Source of the DNA: Flavobacterium stagni
Lineage (GTDB): Bacteria > Bacteroidota > Bacteroidia > Flavobacteriales > Flavobacteriaceae
Direction of reading: 5' to 3'
Assembly: GCF_004122105.1 (NCBI RefSeq)
Contig: NZ_SBKN01000008.1
Coordinates: 1-64,000 of the forward strand
Length of the DNA stretch: 64,000 nt
Positions 44,601 to 52,223 of the stretch are shown in pieces. Positions within the stretch are counted from its first letter, which is position 1, and each line of letters opens with the position of its first letter. The notes beneath the pieces were generated by a model, which was not told the DNA's origin, searched no databases, and saw only the letters and a list, made by a program, of their open reading frames with translations. Position numbers and translations under genes: made by a program.

Positions 44601-45124
44601 TAAGTACAAGTAAAATTGTTTACAGCAACACCTTTGCTGGCAACACCAATGTTCACCTCCCCTCCGTGATTCAAACGTCCAAAGGAGGTATCACCCTGGA
44701 GAATAAAATTCGGTACAACCGATACGATACCTATGGCAATCCGTTGGAGGTGCAACAAGAAAACGGCATGCTGATTTCCTACATATACGGCTATCACAAC
44801 ACCCAAGTGGTTGCCAAAATTGAGAATATCGGTTATACGAGTATTCCGACTAACTTGATTACCGCCATTCAAAATGCCACCGATGCTGCTACGTATTCAG
44901 AAAGTGCTGTACTTAGTGCACTTGATGCTTTGCGCAATGATAGTGCGCTAGCCAATAGTATGGTGACCACTGTAACGCATATTCCGCTTGTAGGAGTGAG
45001 TACCATGACTACCCCGAACGGTATTCGCATGCAATACCATTACGACAGCATGAACCGTTTGGAGAAAGTCACCGACCATCACGGAAATATTGTCACCGAA
45101 AACAGTTATAACTATAGACCTTAA
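41678..45124 (+). CDS. Large RHS-type secreted protein (first RHS component)
   Basis: The 1,148 residues begin with a signal peptide (cleavage near GIAQ, residue 19). The N-terminal region (VSTDVGLGWSLSYGGTISRTT) matches the SpvB/TcdB-like start of Bacteroidota RHS proteins. YD-like repeats occur in the last third, e.g. NGMLISYIYGYHNTQVV and GIRMQYHYDSMNRLEKVTDHHGN. It ends there without a toxin core and is followed after 11 bp by the second RHS gene, so together the two form one split RHS system. DNA from ~41,790 to 44,330 is much more AT-rich (22% GC in line 42421-42480) than the 3' part (45% in 44761-44820), suggesting mosaic origin. Confidence 0.88.
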   Translation: MRKFIVTLCYALPLWGIAQNPEIKSELPNVIPPSPTVAALMKFNEIEISQYTGVPDISVSLFETKTRSNEIKNLIKLSYHIANIKADDVSTDVGLGWSLSYGGTISRTTKDLPDEIKTLSQSYLNGIQGHKGRFGIYHNNSISNTNRFYELLNLERGNTNISLSDTERKKFYWEDVSLGKYDTEHDIWQYNFMGYSGNFTIEKNITTNLLEVKNKTSNGLKIVNIYDSSTFEPQSFIVYDPKGNKYEFDIVEESSSTIFSDIKYYFFGSYISSPESFISLPINVRSAFHLSKIYDKNNNLIIEYIYNDENERMTEITEIRSFEYNYSIGVNGPETVLDYLTIYDPNNLYQLNKVLEPKERFTVNKIVNNVKKIKQIKIIGLGKYIFEWDSNRSDFYEVGYAAYKLNSIIEKNLDDEVLSKYEFNYFYNNKNVYNRNKLFLGEIKKYDKFLLQYTSQKLEYEFLDYMPNLNLGIDYWGYHNEVKPYDFKYYTKKVTPLISTLGVLRKIVHPTKGCTVFEYEPNSYSYIGSQLLTNFNDNPDNWDENILHLEMQSLNNQYNLFHIQDEHDVEIRVANNNIFNTYSDFRFLIYKKDSLNNFVLYKYIEPETVLSNNFFFSTKLIEGDYKIALSSLDVNFPNNFSLNVDFTYKTKKSQQLNYVYGGGNRVKSISYFDVDVDINNLQFTPTKKKTNFEYLNGSLVYGLPVFEYIKTLFTLIRFPGSYSGSYFNENIFEVKYRTVSTNSLNVNFKTYGSDVGYKNVKSFENGNGHSEYDFTSAIEFPEDEEAYNRNYPFYPSKNIDYKRGLLKELKIFDSNGRILQFIKNDYQFDEANLADEITGFTSYITTNNCAYNHLFNTYEAFENVSRAYNSLEPCPDVFTNMGIKFIYSSYGWAKLESKETKNYFYDANNTQSEVVTRESFQYNPLNKMIAEHKVINSLGEETVSSYDYLTDPAALAQNRIAEIEQIKVNKNNEILSTSKIVYSNTFAGNTNVHLPSVIQTSKGGITLENKIRYNRYDTYGNPLEVQQENGMLISYIYGYHNTQVVAKIENIGYTSIPTNLITAIQNATDAATYSESAVLSALDALRNDSALANSMVTTVTHIPLVGVSTMTTPNGIRMQYHYDSMNRLEKVTDHHGNIVTENSYNYRP

Positions 45125-45135
45125 TCCTAAGCGCC

Positions 45136-48100
45136 ATGAAAAAATACAGTCAACATCCAAAACCCTCTTCAATGCGTACCCTAAGCATCGCATTATTCGG
45201 TCTATTGTGCTCGGTAACTGCTCTAGGGCAAACCTCTACAGAAAATTATGTAAAGACCAAAACCTATAAAAAGCCCACTACCCTAGTGCCCAATCCGGGG
45301 CCAACAGAAGTGGTCGAACAAGTCACCTATTTTGACGGACTCGGACGAGCTATTCAAAAAGTAGACGGCCGCCAAAGTGACGACGGAAAAGATATTGTCA
45401 CCCACATCGAATACGATGCTTTCGGACGCCCACAGTATGAGTATTTGCCTTATAAAGCCGACCAATCCAATTTAAACTATCGTTCGGGTGCGAAACAAGA
45501 GACCGAAACCTTCGCCCTCTACAACGGTGAAATTGTATACAGTCGCAAGTTTTACGAACCTTCCCCTTTGAATCGTGTGTTAAAACAATCTGCGCCGGGT
45601 AATGTTTGGGAAGGTCATGATACCGATGATAACGACCATACCATTAAATTTGTGTACCTCGCCAATGAGGATAATGAAGTGCGCTTTTTTAAAGTAGAAC
45701 TCATCTATGATTCCAATCACAAACTGTATGTCCCCACGCTCAATGAAGATGGATTTTACCGTGCAGGGAGTCTATACAAAACCATCACACGGGATGAAAA
45801 TTGGACCTCAGGAAACAACCATTCTACGGAGGAATTCAAAAATACAGAAGGGCAAGTGGTGCTAAAACGCACCTACAATGCAGGCACCGCCCACGACACC
45901 TATTATGTGTACGATGTCTATGGCAACCTTACCTATGTGATTCCACCCAAAGCGAGTATAAGTCCCGCCATCAGTGTAACACAAATGGAAAACTTGTGCT
46001 ACCAATACCAATACGACGACCAAAACCGTATGGTGGCCAAAAAACTACCAGGAAAAACATGGGAGTTCATCGTATACGACAAACTCAGTCGGGTAGTCGC
46101 AACAGGTCCTGCCTACAATCCTTTTGGTACCGGACATCTGGGCTGGATGCACACCAAATACGATGCCTTTGGTCGCGTGGCCTATACCCTTTGGAGAGAT
46201 GCTAGAGATGAAGTCAATGAAGATAAACGGCATGTATTACAAGACCAATACGACAATTCGACAACACTTTTTGAAACCCTCACAGGTTCCAACGTAGACA
46301 ACTATGCCAATCCCTATTCAAGTACGGTCTTTCCTCAATCAGATTATATCTTACTTACGGTTAATTTCTATGACACCTATACCTTCCCTGGTGCACCTTC
46401 GTCATTACCCGCACAAGTTGGAAGCAATACAGTACTCACCAATTGCAAAGGACTCCAAACAGGATCATGGGTGCGTGTATTACTTGACCCTGGGTCTACC
46501 ATTGGAGAAACTTCCTATACGCTATACAACTACCAAGGAAAAGTGTTGAAATCCCACCGCACAAATTACCTAGGCGGGTATACCATTACGGAAAATCAAA
46601 TTGATTTTATCGGACAGCCACTGGAAACCAAAACCTGGCACCGCTTGTCGTCGATACAAAACCCCGTAAATGTGCAAGAAAAATTTGAATACACCCCCGA
46701 GGGCCGACTCAAAAACCACACCCACACCATCAACAACCAACCCACCGAAATGTTGGTAGCCAACAAATACGATGCGCTAGGGAAGTTAATTCAGAAGAAT
46801 GTGGGAGGTACCGACTTAGCCAACTACAACGGTTTACAAGTGGTAGATTTTAGCTACAACATCCGCGGATGGATGACGGGGATTAATGATGTGGATGCAT
46901 TAGCCCAACCGAATGACCCGAATGACCTCTTTGCTTTTAAAATCAATTATACCGATGTTGAGGTAAGCGGCATGAACGGGGTGCAACCCTTGTATAACGG
47001 CAACATAAGTGAAACTTTTTGGCGCTCGTACAACGACAATGTGAAGCGCGCCTACGGGTATACCTATGATGATTTGAACCGCATGGACGAGGCGTTTTAC
47101 CAAAAACCCGGACTCACCGCTGCCAACATCAACAACTACCGGGAGAAGCTTACGTATGATGAAAACGGGAATATCCTAACCTTAAAACGCAACGGGAACT
47201 TGGACAACGGTATTCAAGTGATTGAGATAGATGATCTAACCTATACCTATCCGCAAGACAGTAACCAACTCCTCAAAGTCACCGATGCGACCTTACACCC
47301 TTCGGGATTTGAAGACGATAGCACCGACGGGACTTTAGCCACCGACACCACCGATGATTATGCGTATGATGATATGGGGAATATGGTCAGTGATGAGAAT
47401 AAGGGGATTATTGAAATTAAATACAACCACTTAAATTTACCCACCTACATTGACCTTGGCGGCAAAGGGAATATTTTGTACATTTACGACGCTACGGGGC
47501 GCAAAGTGCGCAAGCTCGTGCAAGATGACGTTCTTACACAAAACAAGCAAGTGGATTATGCCGACGGATTTCAGTATGAAAACAACATCCTTCAGTTTTT
47601 TCCAACCGCTGAAGGCTATGCCTCGCGCTTAACAACTAAAATTGAGCAAAGTGGCGTACTTATCAAAATCCCGATCGAAGAGTTACCCGAAGACCAGTTT
47701 AGTTATGTGTACAACTACACCGATCATTTAGGCAACATCCGATTGAGTTACAGCCTCGACCCTGATACCCAACAGTTGAAAATCGTCGAACAAAACCATT
47801 ACTACCCCTTTGGGATGCGCCACACCAACTACAGCGGCGGCCGCATGGTCATGGTCAAAGACGAAGAACTCAAACGCATGGCACCGGCTACTGAGGAGTT
47901 TTTGACGTATAAGTATAAGTTTCAAGGAACAGAACGTCAAGACGAGCTAGGGCTTAACTGGGACAGTTTTAAGTGGCGAAATTATGATTACGCAACTGGA
48001 AGGTTTATGAGTATTGACCCACTAACGGAAGATTATAGCGATTGGTCTCCTTATGTTTTCAGTGGTAATCGTGTTATTGACTGTAGGGAGTTAGAAGGAT

Positions 48101-48714
48101 TAGAGCCATACAAACTATTTATGACAGAGGAAGAAGCGGCTTTAAATTGGGCAGAATATTATAATGATGATTCAATAAAATTGAATAAGGAAATGGCATC
48201 AACTATAGGGAGAAGTAAAGTCAAAGGAGGATTTAGATATTCTTATGCACCAGCCAATATAGGTGATTTAGATAGTTCTAATCCAAGTCCTGCTCCAAAA
48301 GGGACAACTCCTGTGGCTGATATTCACAGTCATGGAGCATATAAAGAAGGTTATTATAATAACCGTCTTTCTAACGCTGATAGAAACAGTAATAAGAAAA
48401 GTGGACTTAATGGTTATGTGAGTACGCCAGCTGGTTTTTTAATACAATACTTACCTAAAATAGACGATGATTCATATATAATTTATAAAGGTTTAGTTAG
48501 TGACCCAAAAGACCCGCAGTCACCAAACTACAAACCGACACCAAAGCCAAAGCCAAAGCCAAAGCCAACACCGACACCGACACCGACACCGACACCAACG
48601 CCAACACCAACACCAACACCAACACCAACGCCAACACCAACGCCAACACCAACGCCAACACCAACGCCTAAACCGAAACCAAAGAAAGGTGGAAGTAGAT
48701 ATGGTTTCTTTTAA
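45136..48714 (+). CDS. RHS protein with DUF6443 and JAMM/DUF4329-like C-terminal toxin tip
   Basis: The 1,192 residues have a signal-like N-terminus (a second ATG at 45172, MRTLSIALFGLLC, would give a cleaner peptide). DUF6443 follows (VEQVTYFDGLGRAIQKV), then YD repeats and the RHS core (~925-985: YKYKFQGTERQDELGLNWDSFKWRNYDYATGRFMSIDPL). The variable tip ~995-1130 has H1064-S-H1066-G and S1079-N-A-D1082, a JAMM-like metalloprotease layout seen in DUF4329 toxins. A KPKP and 17-unit PT tail ends in KPKPKKGGSRYGFF. Toxin activity is inferred from family and context. The next gene is its immunity candidate. Confidence 0.9.
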   Translation: MKKYSQHPKPSSMRTLSIALFGLLCSVTALGQTSTENYVKTKTYKKPTTLVPNPGPTEVVEQVTYFDGLGRAIQKVDGRQSDDGKDIVTHIEYDAFGRPQYEYLPYKADQSNLNYRSGAKQETETFALYNGEIVYSRKFYEPSPLNRVLKQSAPGNVWEGHDTDDNDHTIKFVYLANEDNEVRFFKVELIYDSNHKLYVPTLNEDGFYRAGSLYKTITRDENWTSGNNHSTEEFKNTEGQVVLKRTYNAGTAHDTYYVYDVYGNLTYVIPPKASISPAISVTQMENLCYQYQYDDQNRMVAKKLPGKTWEFIVYDKLSRVVATGPAYNPFGTGHLGWMHTKYDAFGRVAYTLWRDARDEVNEDKRHVLQDQYDNSTTLFETLTGSNVDNYANPYSSTVFPQSDYILLTVNFYDTYTFPGAPSSLPAQVGSNTVLTNCKGLQTGSWVRVLLDPGSTIGETSYTLYNYQGKVLKSHRTNYLGGYTITENQIDFIGQPLETKTWHRLSSIQNPVNVQEKFEYTPEGRLKNHTHTINNQPTEMLVANKYDALGKLIQKNVGGTDLANYNGLQVVDFSYNIRGWMTGINDVDALAQPNDPNDLFAFKINYTDVEVSGMNGVQPLYNGNISETFWRSYNDNVKRAYGYTYDDLNRMDEAFYQKPGLTAANINNYREKLTYDENGNILTLKRNGNLDNGIQVIEIDDLTYTYPQDSNQLLKVTDATLHPSGFEDDSTDGTLATDTTDDYAYDDMGNMVSDENKGIIEIKYNHLNLPTYIDLGGKGNILYIYDATGRKVRKLVQDDVLTQNKQVDYADGFQYENNILQFFPTAEGYASRLTTKIEQSGVLIKIPIEELPEDQFSYVYNYTDHLGNIRLSYSLDPDTQQLKIVEQNHYYPFGMRHTNYSGGRMVMVKDEELKRMAPATEEFLTYKYKFQGTERQDELGLNWDSFKWRNYDYATGRFMSIDPLTEDYSDWSPYVFSGNRVIDCRELEGLEPYKLFMTEEEAALNWAEYYNDDSIKLNKEMASTIGRSKVKGGFRYSYAPANIGDLDSSNPSPAPKGTTPVADIHSHGAYKEGYYNNRLSNADRNSNKKSGLNGYVSTPAGFLIQYLPKIDDDSYIIYKGLVSDPKDPQSPNYKPTPKPKPKPKPTPTPTPTPTPTPTPTPTPTPTPTPTPTPTPTPTPKPKPKKGGSRYGFF
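48541..48666 (+). repeat. Hexanucleotide repeat coding for Lys-Pro and Thr-Pro runs
   Basis: CCAAAG four times (48541-48564), then 17 units of CCNACN (48565-48666), all in frame. Changes in copy number would keep the frame and alter only the length of the tail. Confidence 0.92.
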
Positions 48715-48733
48715 TAATTAAAAAATAATTAAT

Positions 48734-49087
48734 ATGAAAAACAGTTTGTATATATGTTTTTTTGCAGTACTTATCTTTTCAGCATGCAATTCAGGTGCAC
48801 AAGAAAAAAAGAATTTAAAATTTGTAAAAGAGAAAGTTGATGTCCAAAGAGATAACCTTTTTAAAAATGATTTAGTGCCAGACGAGAAAACGGCTATAAA
48901 GATAGCAGAAGCCATTTGGCTCCCAATTTACGGGGATAGAATTTATGATAAGAAACCTTTTGTTGCTACATCAAAAGATTCCACTTGGATAGTAAATGGT
49001 ACAATTCACTCAGAGAAGGGAGGAACCCCATTTATAGAAATACAAAAACGTGATGGAAAAGTTTTAAAAGTATATCATGAAAAATAA
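48734..49087 (+). CDS. NTF2-fold immunity lipoprotein (YbbC/YhhH-like)
   Basis: The 117 residues have a lipobox (IFSAC, Cys18), then a domain of the NTF2-fold immunity family: VPDEKTAIKIAEAIWLPIYGDRIYDKKPFVATSKDSTWIVNGTIHSEKGGTPFIEIQKRDGKVLKVYHEK. The 'P.E.TAI.IAEAIW.P.YG...' and 'GG.PFIEI.K.DGKVL' blocks are the family marks (YbbC/YhhH). It lies 19 bp behind the toxin-tipped RHS gene, is AT-rich like the tip, and is most probably the specific antidote. The lipobox puts it in the envelope, suggesting that the toxin is neutralised in the periplasm. Confidence 0.85.
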   Translation: MKNSLYICFFAVLIFSACNSGAQEKKNLKFVKEKVDVQRDNLFKNDLVPDEKTAIKIAEAIWLPIYGDRIYDKKPFVATSKDSTWIVNGTIHSEKGGTPFIEIQKRDGKVLKVYHEK

Positions 49088-49139
49088 GGGTAATATTTCA
49101 AAGTCAATAATGAATTAATTGCAATTTTTAAAACCCAGC

Positions 49140-49313
49140 TCCGCAAAGTGTTCATATGATGCACAATGCTTCGCAACAGTCTCCCGACTTTGCGGAATAA
49201 ATTAAAAACAAAACCACCTTCACGGGTGGTTTTTGCATTTAGCGCATGTATTATTATGCCTGTATCTGCTCTATAACGCATAGCACCACAATTATAGATG
49301 ATGAGGCCTCCCA
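49140..49313 (+). repeat. Cassette-end direct repeat, copy R1, with internal terminator
   Basis: The segment shares almost all positions with 57962-58145: cAAAGTGTTCATATGATGCACAATGCT, the terminator hairpin ACCACC (49213-49218)/GGTGGT (49225-49230) followed by Ts, then tattattatgcctgtatct and ccacaattatagatgatgagg. It follows the immunity gene and ends its transcription. The rest of 49314-49635 is the AT-rich leader of the mobile element. Confidence 0.88.
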
Positions 49314-49540
49314 CCCTGTATACAGTCTTTCAAACAACCACCAAAACAAAGAACTCTTTACGTTACCGCCTTAAACACCATAAATTGTGTACATCATAAA
49401 AGACTATTACCATAAAGGTGCTTTCAAAATTTTGTGGGTGTTGGTTGGTGTGTATAGGTTGTCTCATTTTGAAACAGCTATAAAATCAGTAATTAAAAAA
49501 AATTTTACAAAAAAAGTCCCAAAACGCTACACTTTTTGAA

Positions 49541-49620
49541 AATCGTTAGTATTTATTGTAAATGATACTAATGTGATGCCCTTGTATGGGTATGCTGTAT
49601 CTACCGCATAACATAAAATA
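49541..49620 (+). promoter_or_regulatory. Hairpin-rich leader of the HUH gene
   Basis: TTAGTAT (49545-49551) pairs with ATACTAA (49565-49571), and TATGC (49591-49595) with GCATA (49606-49610), just upstream of the ATG at 49636. A cctt/aaaag-rich AT stretch leads to the start codon. A TTTTTG motif at 49533-49538 could belong to the promoter. Confidence 0.35.
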
Positions 49621-49635
49621 TTAACCTTTTAAAAG

Positions 49636-50310
49636 ATGAAGTATGAAAATATCACAACCTTTAAACTAACTACCAAAGCGAGTAAAAGTAAAATATACCG
49701 CTTCTATAAAAAGAATAAAGAGCTATGGCAGCAAACTCAACTCAAGTATGGTAAACGATTATTCCCTGTTGACCATGCACGATTTTTTGACTCTGAAATT
49801 ATGTTTGATGAAAACAAGATGCTGCGCTATGAGAACCATGCCATGCGAAACCTTATTGTTAACTTAGTAGATAAAGATAGCCTACAATTTCGATTTTGGC
49901 AACTGGATTGGAGTTTCTTTATTACGGTGGCTTACCAGTTGGAGCGCAACCCAAAAAGTTGCTACCGTCAAATGTTTGCCTTGTATGAACACCTAGAGCA
50001 GCAGTATGGTGATAGCACCGATTTACGCCTGTATTTTACCAGTGAACCCTTTACCAACCGAAAGGGCTATCACAATCATTTGGTGTTGTATGTTTCCAAA
50101 TCAAAGCTACACCCGACTGTATTGCAAGATATAAAGGACTTCTTTAGCTATAACCGTGTTGAGGTTGCCCCTTATGATAAGTACAAAGCAGGGGTATTCT
50201 ACATGAGTAAAGAAGGCACCATCAATGAGGACTGGGACATCGTGGGCAACAACTTAAAGAAAGACGGATTACAATTTGATAAAAACGATAACAATGCGTA
50301 TTCGCTTTAG
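49636..50310 (+). CDS. Rolling-circle Rep-like HUH endonuclease
   Basis: The 224 residues show the three Rep motifs in order. Motif 1 is DWSFFITVAY (91-100), equivalent to FLTLT. Motif 2 is GYHNHLVLYV with the HUH pair His146-Asn-His148. Motif 3 is KAGVFYMSKEG with the candidate catalytic Tyr189 and Lys192. The arrangement resembles phage/plasmid REP_ORF2-G2P proteins, which nick one strand and become joined to its 5' end. In this element it could start rolling-circle replication or single-strand transfer. The stop region overlaps the next small ORF by 17 bases. The assignment rests on motif reading, not on a search. Confidence 0.7.
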   Translation: MKYENITTFKLTTKASKSKIYRFYKKNKELWQQTQLKYGKRLFPVDHARFFDSEIMFDENKMLRYENHAMRNLIVNLVDKDSLQFRFWQLDWSFFITVAYQLERNPKSCYRQMFALYEHLEQQYGDSTDLRLYFTSEPFTNRKGYHNHLVLYVSKSKLHPTVLQDIKDFFSYNRVEVAPYDKYKAGVFYMSKEGTINEDWDIVGNNLKKDGLQFDKNDNNAYSL

Positions 50311-50443
50311 TTTATCTCAGTTCAAACGAATACTCCAAACGGAGCCAATAAAGTTTCCAATACGATTCACCGCTACGGACTTCACCCCTGATGAATTGAA
50401 AGTGTTTCAAAAATTATTGCAGCAAGCAGAAAGACGAGGATAA
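50294..50443 (+). CDS. 49-residue basic protein overlapping the Rep gene
   Basis: ATG at 50294 lies inside the end of the Rep-like gene in another frame, the usual mark of translational coupling. The product is MRIRFSLSQFKRILQTEP, then IKFPIRFTATDFTPDELKVFQKLLQQAERRG: basic at the start with a helix near the end. A terminator follows at once. Probably a real small protein, perhaps a DNA-binding partner of Rep; function unknown. Confidence 0.55.
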   Translation: MRIRFSLSQFKRILQTEPIKFPIRFTATDFTPDELKVFQKLLQQAERRG

Positions 50444-50457
50444 CACCTCGTTTTTTT
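50435..50457 (+). terminator. Terminator after the Rep/49-aa pair
   Basis: CGAGG (50435-50439) and CCTCG (50446-50450) around ATAACA, followed by seven Ts. The stem begins within the last codons of the 49-residue ORF. Confidence 0.85.
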
Positions 50458-50526
50458 GTTTTAACACCTTGAAAACCAGGAAAAATGACTTTTTTCTTGT
50501 TTGTTGATTTCCAGGATATTACATTT

Positions 50527-50642
50527 GTTTCACTTTTGGCAATTAGTGAAAGTTTATGCGAAAACCCAGTAAAATCAAGGGTTCGCAAAGGGTGGTAAAA
50601 AAGTCACTTTCACTAAAGTATAAAAGACAATAAAAGTGAAAC
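50527..50642. other. Three nested inverted repeats upstream of the recombinase gene (candidate recombination or nick site)
   Basis: Outer arms GTTTCACTTTT (50527-50537) and AAAAGTGAAAC (50632-50642) match 11 of 11. Inner arms TTAGTGAAAGT (50543-50553) and ACTTTCACTAA (50606-50616) match 11 of 11. An apical stem GCGAA(AA)CCC (50558-50567) pairs with GGGTTCGC (50579-50586). Each half also carries TTTCACT and AGTGAAA as its own inverted pair, as in tyrosine-recombinase core sites. The block ends 15 bp before the recombinase start codon at 50658. Confidence 0.8.
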
Positions 50643-50657
50643 ATAAAACCCAAAAAC

Positions 50658-51233
50658 ATGGCATTAAAAGGACAGAAAACAACAAGTGATTTTTTAGAGT
50701 GGGACAAGATGCAGAGCATCGTTTTGAAATTAGAGCGTGACGGTGATTTAAAATTCGCCTTACTTATCGCAACAGGTTCTTATATTGGATTACGAATCTC
50801 TGACCTATTGCAGTTGCGTTGGAACCAAGTACTAAACCAAGAGTATTTTACCATCACCGAGAAGAAAACCAAAAAATCCCGACGCATCACCATCAACCCT
50901 GAGCTGCAAATTATCCTTCAACGTTTATTTGTTCAACTAGAGGCCAAGGAGCAGGACTTAATGTTTGTTAACCGCTTTGGGGACAAGCCTTTTAGCATTC
51001 AGTACGTCAATTCCAAATTGAAAGACATTTTTGCAACCTATAAAGTAAAAGGTCAGTTCTCCAGTCACTTTATGAGAAAGACCCTTGGACGCAGAGTTTG
51101 GGAGGTAAACAAGTACTCAGACCAAGCCCTATTATTGCTATCTCAGCTTTTTAACCACGCCAATGTATCCACCACCAAAATATACCTTGGAATCAGAGAG
51201 CAAGAAATCAGTAACCTCTATTTGAGCGTATAG
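50658..51233 (+). CDS. Catalytic-domain-only tyrosine recombinase
   Basis: This 191-residue protein consists of only the catalytic domain, with no arm or core-binding SAM-like N-terminus. The conserved residues are Arg46 (SYIGLRISDLLQL), a Lys near 69-70 (EKKTKKSRR), His137 and Arg140 (SSHFMRKTLG), His167 (LFNHANVSTTKIYL) and Tyr176. Size resembles FimB/FimE-type invertases, though those are not close relatives. It directly follows the nested inverted repeats, so it may act on them. It is separate from the two tandem recombinases at 54014 and 54933. Confidence 0.88.
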   Translation: MALKGQKTTSDFLEWDKMQSIVLKLERDGDLKFALLIATGSYIGLRISDLLQLRWNQVLNQEYFTITEKKTKKSRRITINPELQIILQRLFVQLEAKEQDLMFVNRFGDKPFSIQYVNSKLKDIFATYKVKGQFSSHFMRKTLGRRVWEVNKYSDQALLLLSQLFNHANVSTTKIYLGIREQEISNLYLSV

Positions 51234-51441
51234 GGGTGAAAATTTTTTTCGCAAAAATTCAGTTCATTTTTTGTGGTTTATTGCGAAATCTTCAATAAAA
51301 ATATATACGGTACCCATTTAATTTAACCTCTCTTTGTAAGTCATTGAAAATCAATATAAAAACAAAATTTAAGAAAATACCTGCATTGAAAACTCCGCAA
51401 TTGGCCATTTTTAGGTGTTTTTTTATTCGTAAAACGCTCTA

Positions 51442-51650
51442 TATCTTTGTACTCGGAAATCCAAAAGAAAATTTCTTGCAAGTAAATTTTCGTCATTCTA
51501 ATAGCTAAAGAATGATACAGAGCAGATGGGATTAGCTACCCTGTCCGCTCCAAAAATCAATTAAAAAATTATGTGATTACAAATTCGGTGTAATACCCGA
51601 ACGGCCATTGGTATGGCCTTAAACGAAGTGTTTAATTTTAAAGTTACAGC
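51442..51650 (+). promoter_or_regulatory. Promoter and structured ~200-nt leader of the primase gene
   Basis: A perfect -7 box TATCTTTG (51442-51449) precedes about 200 non-coding bases. Hairpins in the leader: CATTC/GAATG around 51495-51512, TTCGG (51584-51588)/CCGAA (51597-51601) and GGCCAT (51603-51608)/ATGGCC (51613-51618) with loop TGGT. The last lies 33 bases ahead of the start codon. It may be a regulatory leader or separate small RNA. The part between 51234 and 51441 is AT-rich and holds no gene. Confidence 0.5.
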
Positions 51651-52220
51651 ATGATTATGAATGCATTAGAAGATATTTTCCACTCCTTTGAGTTAGGTAT
51701 ACGAAGCAGCAAGGCTGTTAAGCCTAAACAGTATCTCAATGGTTTGGGATTGGATTATAACGAGTTGCGTATTGGTTTTAATTCGGGTCAATTCCACCAT
51801 AACAGGGAGCAGGAGTTTAAAGACCAATGCGAAGCACTTGGATTGCTTACAAAAAGCGATGCAGGAGTAAACAAAGAAGGGCTAACAGCCTATACGGTAT
51901 TTGGTAGGTATGGGGTGGTGTTTCCACTTATGAATCAGAGTGGAGAAATCGTCAACTTATTTGCTATTCGATTTGATTTGAGTACACCCATTGAGGAATA
52001 CCTCAACGAGCAAGGGCTTTACCCATCGTATCCGCATCCACTAACTAAAAAATTGTATGTGGTTCCTACGGTACTTGATGCAAGTAGCCTTTTACAATCC
52101 AAAGCGCTAGAGAACCGTGAATCGGTCATGGCCTTGCATAATGGGAGGTTACTGCCGCAGCACCTAGAGGCCATTCAAGCCCTTACAGAACTAGAGGAGT
52201 TAATCATCTTAAAAAACTAA
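51651..52220 (+). CDS. Primase-like N-terminal fragment (DnaG-type core and start of Toprim)
   Basis: The 189 residues resemble the middle of a DnaG-type primase: a helical start with YLNGLGLDYNELRIGFNSGQFHHNREQEF, the catalytic-core phrase YTVFGRYGVVFPLMNQSGEIVNLFAIRF and a Toprim opening KKLYVVPTVLDASSLLQSKALENRESVMALHNGRLL. No zinc finger precedes it. It ends LEELIILKN at a TAA. The next gene continues in the same frame three bases later at the point where Toprim's acidic DxD loop is expected. It would synthesise primers for element replication if functional. Confidence 0.65.
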   Translation: MIMNALEDIFHSFELGIRSSKAVKPKQYLNGLGLDYNELRIGFNSGQFHHNREQEFKDQCEALGLLTKSDAGVNKEGLTAYTVFGRYGVVFPLMNQSGEIVNLFAIRFDLSTPIEEYLNEQGLYPSYPHPLTKKLYVVPTVLDASSLLQSKALENRESVMALHNGRLLPQHLEAIQALTELEELIILKN

Positions 52221-52223
52221 ACC

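Noticed and set aside
50527..50642. Simple transcription terminator
   Set aside because: Stems are AT-rich, nested over 116 bp and have no T run; a proper terminator lies at 50435-50457.
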